From assembly GCA_017480485.1 (NCBI GenBank), contig JAFVAN010000028.1, positions 12,299-76,298 on the forward strand: a stretch of 64,000 nt of DNA, read 5' to 3'. Below the pieces are notes generated by a model. That model had not been told where the DNA came from. It searched no databases and saw only the letters and a list, made by a program, of their open reading frames with translations. Made by a program: the position numbers and the translations under genes. Shown piece by piece: positions 35,992 to 43,997 of this stretch; positions within the stretch are counted from its first letter, which is position 1; the number at the start of each line of letters is the position of its first letter. This stretch comes from Ruminococcus sp. (GTDB taxonomy: Bacteria > Bacillota_A > Clostridia > Oscillospirales > Ruminococcaceae).

Positions 35992-37176
35992 ATGATCTTT
36001 CTCTTTCTTCTTCCCGGCTACCTCCTGATAAACCTTTACGTCGGGGGACGGCTGATGCGCTGGCTCGGCAGTGTCAGTCCTGTGCTCAAAAAGCCCTTTG
36101 TGGCTGTCCCCGCCTGGCTCTGCTTTGGGCTGCTGGTCTATTCTCCCATGCTTGCCCTAATTCTTCCGCGCTCTGCTGCCGCCATTTTCATCCGCCGCCT
36201 CTCCTCCTACTGGATGGGCATCATCCTCTACTCCCTGCTGGCAATGCTCTCGGCGGAGCTGCTGCGCTTTATCGCTCTTCACACCCGCCTTCGCAGCTCC
36301 CGCATCTTTACCCGCGCAGGCGCTATCATTGCGGGCCTCGGGGTCATTGCCGCCACGGCGCTCTGCGTCGTCATTGGCTCTGTCCACGCGCGGGATATAA
36401 AGGTCACTCACTATGACCTCACTCTGGACAAGCAGGCAGGCGGCCTCAAGGAGCTAAAGATCGTCCTGATTGCCGACACCCACATGGGCTACGCCATCGG
36501 CCGCGACCACATCAGCAGGATGGTAGAAAAAATTAACGCCTGCGACCCCGACATCGTCATCTTTGCGGGAGACATCTTTGACAACAGCCTCGACGGCCTT
36601 GACTACCCCGAGGAGCTGAAGGAGCAGTTTTCCTCCATTCGCTCCCGCTACGGAACCTGGGCGGTCTACGGCAACCACGACATCAACGAGAAGATACTTA
36701 TGGGCTTCACCTTCAACTACGACGCCCACCCCGCCCCCGACGCCGCCATGACAGAGTTTGTTAAGGACTGCGGGATAAACATCCTTTCGGACGAGGCCGT
36801 GCTGATCGACAACAGCTTTTACCTTGTTGGCAGGCGGGATGGCGAGAAGCCCGGCACCGCCGACGGCGGCAGGCTCTCTCCCGCAGAGCTGACCGCAGGT
36901 CTTGACAGCAGCAAGCCCATATTTTTCATTGCCCACGAGCCGAACGAGCTGCAAGTGACCGCCGACGCAGGGGCGGACATCGACTTTTCGGGCCACACCC
37001 ATGACGGCCAGACCTTCCCCGGGAACATAGTTACGTCCTTGATCTGGGAGAACTCCTGCGGGGTGATAAAAAAGGGAGATATGTACTCTGTTGTGACCTC
37101 GGGCGTTGGGGTGTTCGGCCCCTTCATGCGTCTCGGCACAGATGCGGAGATCTGCGAAATAACAGTCAGGTTTTAG
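35992..37176 (+). CDS. Membrane-anchored metallophosphoesterase
   Basis: A 394-aa protein with four N-terminal membrane helices (about residues 1-18, 35-60, 70-95 and 112-135), then a cytoplasm- or surface-facing calcineurin-like phosphoesterase. The metal motifs are IADTHMG, FAGDIFDN, VYGNHD, AHEPN and SGHTHDGQ in order. This layout is that of YkuE/YaeI-like enzymes, which act on phosphodiesters of lipids or nucleotides. AAGG lies before the ATG at 35992; a GTG three codons upstream is possible. It is in the same direction as exoA and the HAD gene, 26 bp downstream. Confidence 0.88.
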   Translation: MIFLFLLPGYLLINLYVGGRLMRWLGSVSPVLKKPFVAVPAWLCFGLLVYSPMLALILPRSAAAIFIRRLSSYWMGIILYSLLAMLSAELLRFIALHTRLRSSRIFTRAGAIIAGLGVIAATALCVVIGSVHARDIKVTHYDLTLDKQAGGLKELKIVLIADTHMGYAIGRDHISRMVEKINACDPDIVIFAGDIFDNSLDGLDYPEELKEQFSSIRSRYGTWAVYGNHDINEKILMGFTFNYDAHPAPDAAMTEFVKDCGINILSDEAVLIDNSFYLVGRRDGEKPGTADGGRLSPAELTAGLDSSKPIFFIAHEPNELQVTADAGADIDFSGHTHDGQTFPGNIVTSLIWENSCGVIKKGDMYSVVTSGVGVFGPFMRLGTDAEICEITVRF

Positions 37177-37240
37177 CGCACACCGCGAAGCGCCTTCCGT
37201 CCCAAGAAGAACAAGACCGCCCACAACAGGGCGATAGCTC

Positions 37241-37269
37241 TTGACGGGGCCACCCCTTTGTGCTATAAT
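37241..37269 (+). promoter_or_regulatory. Promoter of thrH
   Basis: TTGACG (37241-37246), 17-bp spacer, TATAAT (37264-37269), with TGC before the -10. Confidence 0.75.
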
Positions 37270-37303
37270 AATCTTGTATTCTAATACCTATGGAGGGATA
37301 ATT

Positions 37304-37915
37304 ATGTCAAAAATGTATATCACTTGCCTCGACCTTGAGGGCGTGCTCGTCCCCGAGATCTGGATAGCCTTTGCCGAAGCCAGCGGCATCCCCGAGCTTC
37401 GCCGCACCACCCGCGACGAGCCCGATTACGATAAGCTCATGAAGTACCGCCTTGCCATCCTCAAGGAGCACGGCCTCGGCCTTAAAGAGATCCAGGACAC
37501 CATCGCCAAGATCGACCCCATGCCCGGCGCAAAGGAGTTCCTCGACGAGCTCCGCTCCCTCTGCCAGGTCATCATCATAAGCGACACCTTCACCCAGTTC
37601 GCAGGCCCCCTTATGAAGAAGCTGGGTATGCCCACTATCTTCTGCAACACCCTCGAGGTGGCCCCCGACGGCGAGATCACAGGCTACAGGATGCGTGTTG
37701 AAAAGTCCAAGTACACCACCGTCAAGGCCCTGCAATCCATCGGCTTCGAGACCATTGCCTCCGGCGACAGCCATAACGACCTTGGCATGATCCGCGCCAG
37801 CAAGGCAGGCTTCCTCTTCAAGAGCACCGACGCCATCAAGGCCGAGAACCCCGACCTTCCCGCCTTCGAGAGCTATGACGACCTGCTGGCGGCCATCAAG
37901 GGCGCAATGGACTGA
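37304..37915 (+). CDS. thrH: Bifunctional phosphoserine phosphatase/homoserine phosphotransferase (ThrH)
   Basis: A 203-aa HAD-family enzyme. It has the ThrH form CLDLEGVLVPEIWI near the N-terminus (motif I DLEGVL), SDTFTQF near 96-102, and GDSHNDLGM near 153-161. ThrH releases phosphate from phosphoserine and can pass it to homoserine, linking serine and threonine synthesis. GGAGG precedes the ATG at 37304. Length matches known ThrH proteins. It stands alone between its own promoter and a terminator. Confidence 0.92.
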   Translation: MSKMYITCLDLEGVLVPEIWIAFAEASGIPELRRTTRDEPDYDKLMKYRLAILKEHGLGLKEIQDTIAKIDPMPGAKEFLDELRSLCQVIIISDTFTQFAGPLMKKLGMPTIFCNTLEVAPDGEITGYRMRVEKSKYTTVKALQSIGFETIASGDSHNDLGMIRASKAGFLFKSTDAIKAENPDLPAFESYDDLLAAIKGAMD

Positions 37916-37940
37916 GCCTCTGAGATCATTAAATTGTGTT

Positions 37941-37982
37941 AAAAATGGTATCTCACTCCCTTGGGGGTGAGATACCATTTTT
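37941..37982. terminator. Bidirectional hairpin terminator after thrH
   Basis: AAAATGGTATCTCAC pairs with GTGAGATACCATTTT around a short loop. It is flanked by A residues on the left and T residues on the right, so it can stop transcription both ways. Confidence 0.88.
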
Positions 37983-38060
37983 AGCAAGAAAAACTTTTTC
38001 CGTCAGATTTTTGTTTTCCTCGGTATAGTATTAGATGAAACGTTTCAGGGAGGTGAGGGC

Positions 38061-38594
38061 ATGAGAGACGAGAATCTGCTGAGGCTTTTTGACAGCGACC
38101 CCGAGGCCGCACTGCGCCAAGCCATTGCCGAGTACGGCGCGATGGTGGAGCGGGTGGTGCGGCAGCGGCTGGGGCAGCATCGGGCAGAGCAGGATATTGA
38201 GGAGATAGTCAGCGACGTGTTCGCCTCCCTCTGCCGCAGCCACCGACGCATCGACCCGAAGCTTGGCAGCCTTCGGTCGTACCTTGCGGTCTCGGCCAGA
38301 AACGCGGCCCTGCGGCGGGCGCGGCAGCTCTCGGAAAGGCTCAGCACCGAGCAGGAGCTCTCGGAGGACATCCCCATCTCCGAGGGGCCCGCCCTGCGGC
38401 AGGAGCAGCGAGAGCTCTGGGAGGCAGTGCTCTCCCTTGGAAAGCCCGACAGCGACATTTTGATACTGAGATATTTTTACGGCCTAAAAAGCCGCGAGAT
38501 AGCCAAGGCCCTTGGCTTCAGGCACAACACCGTTGACAAGCGGGCCTCTCGGGCTCTTGAAAGGCTTCGGCGGCTGCTGAAAGAGGAGGAATGA
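38061..38594 (+). CDS. ECF-like RNA polymerase sigma factor
   Basis: A 177-aa sigma-70-family protein. Region 2 is at residues about 12-85 (DIEEIVSDVFASLCRSHRRID and SLRSYLAVSARNAALRRAR). Region 4 is at about 120-175 (DSDILILRYFYGLKSREIAK). It is followed after 3 bp by a membrane protein, as in sigma/anti-sigma pairs. Ribosome site GGAGG precedes the ATG. Its likely promoter lies in the GTTTTCCTCGGTATAG stretch at about 38013-38028, which may be self-recognised; I am not certain of this. Confidence 0.88.
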   Translation: MRDENLLRLFDSDPEAALRQAIAEYGAMVERVVRQRLGQHRAEQDIEEIVSDVFASLCRSHRRIDPKLGSLRSYLAVSARNAALRRARQLSERLSTEQELSEDIPISEGPALRQEQRELWEAVLSLGKPDSDILILRYFYGLKSREIAKALGFRHNTVDKRASRALERLRRLLKEEE

Positions 38595-38597
38595 TCT

Positions 38598-39875
38598 ATG
38601 GATATGGAGATAAGACTTGAAGCTATGCTTGACGCCCTTACGCCCCGAGAGCTGGAACGGGCGGCCTGCCCCGCAGGAGAGCTTTGCCAAGGCAGGCGGC
38701 GGCAGAAAAAAATATACTCCCTGACCGCCAAAAAGCTTGGCCTCGGGGCAGGAAGAGCGTCTCGGAGGCTGCGGCTCGGGGGACTTGCGGCGGCTGTGGC
38801 TGCGACGGTGTTCACGGTGGGGGCTCTTGGGGTCTACGCCGCCTCGGGCAGCAGGCTCTGGAACGGGATGCGGACCTTCTTCGGGACCGATGGCGGTGAC
38901 GATAGCCTGACGGCCCTTCAGGAGGGCACCCTCGAAAACAACACCACCCACAGCCTCGAGGTGCTGGAAAACACCTTCCGTGGCCTGAATATTGAGTACG
39001 AGGGCACCGTCAGCGCCGCCGACGGCAGCCGCGACGGCTCGGTCTACAGCGTCTTCACCGTGAAGCGGAAAAACGGCAGGCCCTTCACCGAGGACGCCGA
39101 ACACAGGTGGATCGCGGGCTACAGCTGCTGGGCCCCGCAGATGCGCGGCGGCCAGCCCTACAGACTTGGCGACGAGGCCGCGGTCCGCTGCAACAGCGAC
39201 GGCTCACTGAGCGTGACCATTGAGGCCTCTGTCTTCCCCTCAGCCCTCGGCGAGCATAAGATGCTGTTCGGGTTCACGGGCCTCTACAGGATAGAGGAGC
39301 ACGGTGAGGGCGCCGAGGACATCCTGCTGGCCCGGGAGGAGCTGATTCAGCTGACCCAAGAGCAGTTCGTCTCCTCGCCGCTGGCGGTGTTTGAGGAGAG
39401 CACGGATATCTATCCCATCTGGCAGGGGGATATGTACGAGGATGACCCCGCCTTCGCCGCCGAGTTCGCGACCCGAGAGGCGGAGGTCCTCGAGGGCCTT
39501 GAGCGCCTGTCTGACGGGGAATACTACACAGGCAGCCTGCGCTGCGGAATAAGCACCGAAGACATCCGGCCCTCTGCCAGAGCCGAGGCCCGCGCCGACG
39601 GCATGATGGCAGAGGTCACCATGTTCGCCCTGCGGATAGAGGTAAGCGAGGAGGTCTACAGGCTCTACCACCGGGAGCCCTATCAGGAGGCGGCGGACAT
39701 CCCCGAGGCGGTGGTGTATTACACCGACGGCAGCGAGATATCCCTGCAATGCACGGCCCAGGAGACCGCAGCCGCCAGCCGACACTATCTTATCTTCCCC
39801 GCTGACGCCCTCCTCGCCCCGGACAGCGTTGAAAGGGTAGTTTTCGGCGAGACGGAATTTCGGTTTGGAGATTAG
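38598..39875 (+). CDS. Membrane protein paired with the sigma factor, probable anti-sigma/DUF4179-like
   Basis: A 425-aa protein with a short cytoplasmic N-terminal part (about 55 residues, CPAGELCQGRRRQKK), one membrane helix (residues about 57-78, GGLAAAVAATVFTVGALGVYA) and a large outside region with no recognised enzyme. This layout is shared by DUF4179 proteins that neighbour ECF-like sigma factors. It probably anchors or inhibits the sigma factor. The start follows the sigma stop by 3 bp. Confidence 0.7.
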   Translation: MDMEIRLEAMLDALTPRELERAACPAGELCQGRRRQKKIYSLTAKKLGLGAGRASRRLRLGGLAAAVAATVFTVGALGVYAASGSRLWNGMRTFFGTDGGDDSLTALQEGTLENNTTHSLEVLENTFRGLNIEYEGTVSAADGSRDGSVYSVFTVKRKNGRPFTEDAEHRWIAGYSCWAPQMRGGQPYRLGDEAAVRCNSDGSLSVTIEASVFPSALGEHKMLFGFTGLYRIEEHGEGAEDILLAREELIQLTQEQFVSSPLAVFEESTDIYPIWQGDMYEDDPAFAAEFATREAEVLEGLERLSDGEYYTGSLRCGISTEDIRPSARAEARADGMMAEVTMFALRIEVSEEVYRLYHREPYQEAADIPEAVVYYTDGSEISLQCTAQETAAASRHYLIFPADALLAPDSVERVVFGETEFRFGD

Positions 39876-39896
39876 GTCCAGCGAAAAAAAATAGTC

Positions 39897-39991
39897 AAAA
39901 ATGAATAATGAAGGTGTCCTCTGCGCGGACGATCTAAAAATTCTTAAATCATCGCCGCAGGCGATACCTTCATTATTCATTATTCATTTCT
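39897..39991. repeat. Palindromic, MITE-like element
   Basis: AATGAATAATGAAGGT at the left end is inverted at the right (ACCTTCATTATTCATT), and the inner part pairs less well (CTCTGCGCGGACGAT against ATCGCCGCAGGCGAT). The whole 95 bp can fold into one long hairpin. Its right arm contains the last codons and the stop of the XRE gene on the minus strand. Confidence 0.75.
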
Positions 39992-40218
39992 TCCTTCTCT
40001 ATCTCCGCGATGATGCTGCTCATTTTTACATCAAGGGCCAGCGCTATGCGGTAGAGGGTCTCGAGGGAGGGCTTTCGTTCGCCCCGCTCGATGGCGCTCA
40101 GGTGCGTCCTGCCAATGTCGGCAAGGCCGCTGAGGACCTCCTGAGACAGGCCCTTTTTTCTTCTGAATTCCGCTATTACAGCGCCAACAGTCTTTGCATC
40201 GAGCATGGGAGCAGACAT
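39973..40218 (-). CDS. XRE-family helix-turn-helix regulator
   Basis: An 81-aa single-domain regulator; the helix-turn-helix covers residues about 18-65 (KGLSQEVLSGLADIGRTHLS, then SLETLYRIALALDV). It has no sensor domain. The last codons (EMNNE) lie inside the palindromic element at 39897-39991, so the natural C-terminus may have been changed by that insertion. It is divergent from the DUF3592-like gene and its promoter region contains dyads, so it may repress both genes. An ATG at 40206 is an alternative start. Confidence 0.85.
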   Translation of the reverse strand: MSAPMLDAKTVGAVIAEFRRKKGLSQEVLSGLADIGRTHLSAIERGERKPSLETLYRIALALDVKMSSIIAEIEKEEMNNE

Positions 40219-40270
40219 AAGATCACCTCTGTCTATATCCTACACTTTTTACGATGTATATATGAATACA

Positions 40271-40303
40271 TATGTTGACATTTGAACACTTATGTGTTAT
40301 AAT
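40271..40303 (+). promoter_or_regulatory. Consensus promoter with overlapping dyads, in the divergent XRE/DUF3592 region
   Basis: TTGACA (40275-40280), 17-bp spacer, TATAAT (40298-40303), an almost perfect sigma-A promoter. The dyad ACATATGT (40268-40275) touches the -35 and ACACTTATGTGT (about 40287-40298) fills the spacer up to the -10. A bound XRE protein would block this promoter. Confidence 0.72.
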
Positions 40304-40347
40304 ATTTCTACGGGCGCGGCTCGGATAATTATAACGGAGTGCTGGAT

Positions 40348-40986
40348 ATGAAAAAATTTATCGCGGTGATACTGCTGGTGGGGATATTCGGCTTCGGGTG
40401 TGTGTTCATACCCTACGCAGTCTATCAGGAATACAAGACCTACAAGGACTACACGGAGAACGGCTACACGGTGGAATGCACTGCCACAGCTGTCGAGGGG
40501 CGGAAGAAGAACAGGGAGATAACTGCGGAGTACAAGGACCGGGACGGCGTCGCTCACACCTACACCCTGCGCAGGGCCTACGCTGTGATAAACACAGGAG
40601 ACAAATTCACAGCCTACGTTCTGCCCGACAAGCCCGAGGAGTTCTGGATACGCTACGACCTTGGGGACATCACGGGGCGGCTGGTGATCTACGGCATAGC
40701 CTTCCTTGTGGGGCTGATGGTGCCCATCTTCGCCATCGGCAGCATGAAGGAGTCGAAGATACTAAAGGAGCGGGGCAAGACCACAACGGGAACGATAGCG
40801 CGCTCCTATGTCAACCGCAACAATTTCAGGTACGGGGTAATAGTTTTCGAGACCGAGCGGGGCCGCGAGGTCACGGACGAGGTCCAGCTGGAGAGATACC
40901 AGCGGGACGGCGAGTCCGTGACCATCACCTACGCCTACAACGACAAAGGCAAGCTCTATTGGCGGGTCGGTGCCCCGACTGGGTAG
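40348..40986 (+). CDS. DUF3592-like membrane protein
   Basis: A 212-aa protein with an N-terminal membrane helix (residues 4-24), an outside beta-rich region (about 35-110; TVECTATAVEGRKKNREITA, then an RDGVAHTYTLRR turn), a second helix (about 118-140) and a C-terminal cytoplasmic beta-rich part. This is the DUF3592 layout. No enzyme motif is seen. Start at ATG 40348 with GGAG 8 bases upstream. It is expressed from a strong promoter that overlaps probable operator dyads. Confidence 0.7.
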   Translation: MKKFIAVILLVGIFGFGCVFIPYAVYQEYKTYKDYTENGYTVECTATAVEGRKKNREITAEYKDRDGVAHTYTLRRAYAVINTGDKFTAYVLPDKPEEFWIRYDLGDITGRLVIYGIAFLVGLMVPIFAIGSMKESKILKERGKTTTGTIARSYVNRNNFRYGVIVFETERGREVTDEVQLERYQRDGESVTITYAYNDKGKLYWRVGAPTG

Positions 40987-41041
40987 GTCGCGGGCGGTGC
41001 CCCGCCAGGGCAAGTCGCGTGAGCGGCGGCGGAGCCGCCTA

Positions 41042-41080
41042 ACAACTGTGTCGTACACAAAGGCTCCCTCGCGTCACGGC
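41042..41080. repeat. Interspersed repeat family R2, inverted copy
   Basis: Read on the minus strand this gives CGTGACGCGAGGGAGCC, then ACAGTTGT, matching the element at 61389-61430 read on the plus strand. Confidence 0.65.
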
Positions 41081-41153
41081 AGCGGGCAGCCGGATGGAGC
41101 AGCGCAGGAAAACAATATCGGCCCGAATGGAGCGTTGCGCTTTCGTTTCGGAG

Positions 41154-41182
41154 TTGATAATCCTGTGCCGATGGGGTATAAT
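41154..41182 (+). promoter_or_regulatory. Promoter of the flavodoxin gene
   Basis: TTGATA (41154-41159), 17-bp spacer, TATAAT (41177-41182). The transcript has a leader of about 70 bases. Confidence 0.7.
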
Positions 41183-41259
41183 AATCTTGCGTGGGTGCCG
41201 CATGGCACCCATAATTACAACTGTTTGGTTAGCGCAGGCTAACGGAAAGGACGATCAAT

Positions 41260-41682
41260 ATGAGCAAGATAGCAGTAGTTTATTGGAGCGCAACAGGCAA
41301 CACCGAGGCAATGGCTAACGAGGTAGCCGAGGGCGCAAAGGCAGCAGGCGCCGAGGTCGAGCTCAAGACCGCAGGCGAGTTCACCGCAGACGACGTGGCT
41401 AATTACGACGCCATCGCTTTTGGCTGCCCCGCAATGGGCGCCGAGGAGCTGGAGGACGGCGAGGTACAGCCCATGTGGGATGCCGTTAAGGGCAGCCTCA
41501 GCGGCAAGAAGATAGGCCTCTTCGGTTCCTACGACTGGGGCGACGGCGAGTGGCTCAGGCTCTGGGCAGAGGATGCTAACGCCGCAGGCGTTGTAATGGC
41601 AGCAGAGCCCGTAAAGGCCAACCTCGAGCCCGACGACGAGGCAAAGGCCGCCTGCAAGGCTCTTGGCGCAGCCCTTGCATAA
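41260..41682 (+). CDS. Flavodoxin
   Basis: A 140-aa short-chain flavodoxin that carries electrons with FMN, often in place of ferredoxin. The phosphate-binding loop WSATGNTEAMA is at residues 7-17; the second loop GCPAMGAEELED near 52-63 and GLFGSYDWGDGEW near 86-98 hold the flavin. GGAAAGGA precedes the ATG. It is a single gene with its own promoter and terminator. Confidence 0.95.
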   Translation: MSKIAVVYWSATGNTEAMANEVAEGAKAAGAEVELKTAGEFTADDVANYDAIAFGCPAMGAEELEDGEVQPMWDAVKGSLSGKKIGLFGSYDWGDGEWLRLWAEDANAAGVVMAAEPVKANLEPDDEAKAACKALGAALA

Positions 41683-41703
41683 ATTCTAAATTTGCGAGAA
41701 ACT

Positions 41704-41733
41704 GAAAAGCCTCCCCTTTGGGGTGGCTTTTTT
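41704..41733 (+). terminator. Terminator of the flavodoxin gene
   Basis: GAAAAGCCTCCCC pairs with GGGGTGGCTTTTTT around TTT and ends in a run of six T residues. Confidence 0.85.
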
Positions 41734-41750
41734 CGTCCGTCTCTCAAAAT

Positions 41751-41782
41751 AAAAAGCCCACGGAAGCTCCGTGGGCTTTTTG
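41751..41782. terminator. Terminator of the sugar-transport operon
   Basis: AAAAAGCCCACGGA and TCCGTGGGCTTTTT pair around AGC. On the minus strand it ends in a T run and lies 25 bp after the last permease stop; it also works on the plus strand. Confidence 0.88.
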
Positions 41783-41807
41783 GTTCTTTGTTTTCGGCAG
41801 CGCCGGA

Positions 41808-42839
41808 TCACATACCTGTGATACCCGAACGCTCGATACCTTCGATGAAGTATCTCTGAAGGAAGATGTACATTATCAGCAGAGGTGCTATGGAAATGAT
41901 ACATCCAGCCTCGAGCCATACTATCATCTGGCGGATAGAGGGTGCAGTACCCTTGAACAGATCCTGCACGAGCTGTGCATCCAGATTCTTCAGGGACAGC
42001 GCGATGGTGTCGGCGTGGGTGAAGAACGAGCTGGCTACATAGAAGTCGTTCCAGTACCAAACGATGGAGAACAGGAAAACTGTCAGGAACGAGGTCTTTG
42101 CGTTGGGGCACATAACTATCAGGAAGGTCTTCAGAGGGCCGCAGCCGTCAAGATAGGCGGCGTCCTCAAGCTCCTTCGGCAGTCCGCGGAAGAACTGACG
42201 GAAGATGAAGATGAACAGGCCTGCGCGTAGTCCGTTTGCGAACAGCGCGGGCAGATACATTGTCCAGCCTGTGTCGATAAGGCTTGTTGTCAGAACGCCG
42301 GGGATACCGAAGTTTCTGAACTGCATGAACAGCGGGATGGTAATGATCTGCGGAGGAACGATGATCATCAGGATAACGATGGCGAAGAGAAGGCTCTTGC
42401 CCCTGAACTTAAATCTTGCAAAGCCGTAGCCTGTGATAGCACAGGTTATTACCTGCAGCACCGAAGAGATGATGTTATATCTCAGGGTGGTGAGCAGCGT
42501 TGTCTCAAACCTCATGGAGGTCAGCACCTGATTGATGTTGTCAAGGGTAAAGCTCTTTGGCAGCCATACGACTGACGGGTCGTTCATCTGCTCGTTGGGC
42601 CTGAATGCTGTTGATACCATGAATATCAGCGGGTAAAGGATTATAAAGCAGAGTCCGAAGAGGATCAGGAACCTGAATACAGGCCAAACCGCGCCGATTA
42701 TCGCCTTGTTGCGGTTATATCTGATCTGTTCGGGAGTCAGGTACTTTTCAATGCCTTCCTCCTTCATTCTCTTCTTGCGGGCCTTCATAGCGGCCTTTCG
42801 CTCTTTTTCAAACTGTTTTTCTTCTTTTTTGGTTGCCAC
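41808..42839 (-). CDS. Carbohydrate ABC transporter permease, MalG type (second pair)
   Basis: A 343-aa inner-membrane permease with six membrane helices after a charged N-terminal extension of about 60 residues (KKEEKQFEKERKAAMKARK). The EAA loop, where the ATPase docks, is EDAAYLDGCGPLKTFLIVMCP near residue 240. MalG-type subunits pair with a MalF-type partner, here the upstream gene, to carry oligosaccharides. It is the last gene of the operon, 12 bp after its partner. Confidence 0.9.
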   Translation of the reverse strand: MATKKEEKQFEKERKAAMKARKKRMKEEGIEKYLTPEQIRYNRNKAIIGAVWPVFRFLILFGLCFIILYPLIFMVSTAFRPNEQMNDPSVVWLPKSFTLDNINQVLTSMRFETTLLTTLRYNIISSVLQVITCAITGYGFARFKFRGKSLLFAIVILMIIVPPQIITIPLFMQFRNFGIPGVLTTSLIDTGWTMYLPALFANGLRAGLFIFIFRQFFRGLPKELEDAAYLDGCGPLKTFLIVMCPNAKTSFLTVFLFSIVWYWNDFYVASSFFTHADTIALSLKNLDAQLVQDLFKGTAPSIRQMIVWLEAGCIISIAPLLIMYIFLQRYFIEGIERSGITGM

Positions 42840-42851
42840 TATTATCCCCCC

Positions 42852-43997
42852 TTACTCTACTTCATAGTAAATGAATCTGTTGATTATCGCGACAACTATT
42901 GCAAGGACAACAGCTATGATCATGAAGTATGCCCACGCCATAGCCGCAGAGTAGCCGTGGTTCCAGCTCTTTGCCTTGTTAAGAACGATCTTCATTACCT
43001 GGTTGCCGGGGTCAACGAACGAGTCAACGATGGTATAAACAAGGCTCGTAAGTATCTGCGGGCTTATGTAGGGGATAGTGATCTTCCAGAAATATTCCCA
43101 AGCCGTGGCGCCCTCCATCTGGGCAGCCTCCTTGGCCGAGAAGGGTATTCCCTGCAGCGCCGAGAGGAACAGCAGGATCTGGATACCCGAGTTCCACACC
43201 AGATTGAAGATATCCGATGTAAGGGTGTTCAGTGTTTGTGTAAGTCTGTCGCTTATGTTGTAGATGCCCAGGAAGTTGAGCAGCTGGTCAACAAGGTTAG
43301 TCTCAAACATGGTCGAGAACTGCTCCGAGCCGCCTGCGTAGCCGCCGGTGCTCATGTTACCGTTGATGATGTCGATAACAGGTCCCGTTGCGATGATAAC
43401 GGGGAGGAAGAATACTGCTCTTGCAAAGGTCCTGCCTCTGAACTTCTGGTTGAGTATTACCGCGATGAAGATCGAGAATACAAGGATCAGAGGAGTTTTA
43501 AGTGCGGTGCTCGAGAGGGTCTCAACAAGGGCCTTCGAGTAATCCTGGTCCTGACGGAAGGCGTTAACGTAGTTCTGGAAGCCGCGGTTGTTCAGCTCCA
43601 TGCCGCCGTCGGTTACCTTTGTGTCGTGCAGCGAGTAGATAAAGGATACGATCAGCGGATAGATGAAGAAGTAAAGTGTACCGATTATCCAGAGGGCTAT
43701 AAAGCCGTAGCCGTACAGTCCCTTCTTTCTTTCATAGGAGAGCCTGGGCTTTTTCTGGCTGCCGCGGTTAACGGCAACGGGCTCGGTGTATTCCTCGGCT
43801 TCGATCTCCTCAAGCTCTTCGATCTCGGAGACGCTGACCTCTTCGGCATCCTCCACCGCGTCCTCGGCGGCTTCTGCTGCCTCTTCGGCGGCCTCCTCGG
43901 CGGTGTCCTCAGCCTCGGATATCTCTTCGGTCAATTCCTGCTGCGCTTCGTCAAGCTCCTGTTCGAGCTCACTGCGCTCCATTTCGAGTTCATTCAT
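42852..43997 (-). CDS. Sugar ABC transporter permease, MalF type, with a long acidic N-terminal extension
   Basis: A 381-aa permease. Residues 1-80 are an extreme Glu/Ala-rich, predicted helical stretch (ELEQELDEAQQELTEE, then runs of EEAAEE). Normal MalF-type permeases of this group are near 300 aa. The six-helix core follows, with the EAA loop EAAQMEGATAWEYFWKITIP near residue 285. It pairs with the MalG-type gene downstream. The ATG overlaps the DUF5696 stop by one base. The acidic part resembles the C-terminal tail of the propeller protein of the same operon. Confidence 0.9.
   Translation of the reverse strand: MNELEMERSELEQELDEAQQELTEEISEAEDTAEEAAEEAAEAAEDAVEDAEEVSVSEIEELEEIEAEEYTEPVAVNRGSQKKPRLSYERKKGLYGYGFIALWIIGTLYFFIYPLIVSFIYSLHDTKVTDGGMELNNRGFQNYVNAFRQDQDYSKALVETLSSTALKTPLILVFSIFIAVILNQKFRGRTFARAVFFLPVIIATGPVIDIINGNMSTGGYAGGSEQFSTMFETNLVDQLLNFLGIYNISDRLTQTLNTLTSDIFNLVWNSGIQILLFLSALQGIPFSAKEAAQMEGATAWEYFWKITIPYISPQILTSLVYTIVDSFVDPGNQVMKIVLNKAKSWNHGYSAAMAWAYFMIIAVVLAIVVAIINRFIYYEVE

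Noticed and set aside
40398..41042. A 214-codon plus-strand frame overlapping the DUF3592-like gene in another frame
   Set aside because: Its product is rich in Arg/Gly/His with no domain; the overlapping frame has membrane helices and a proper ribosome site.
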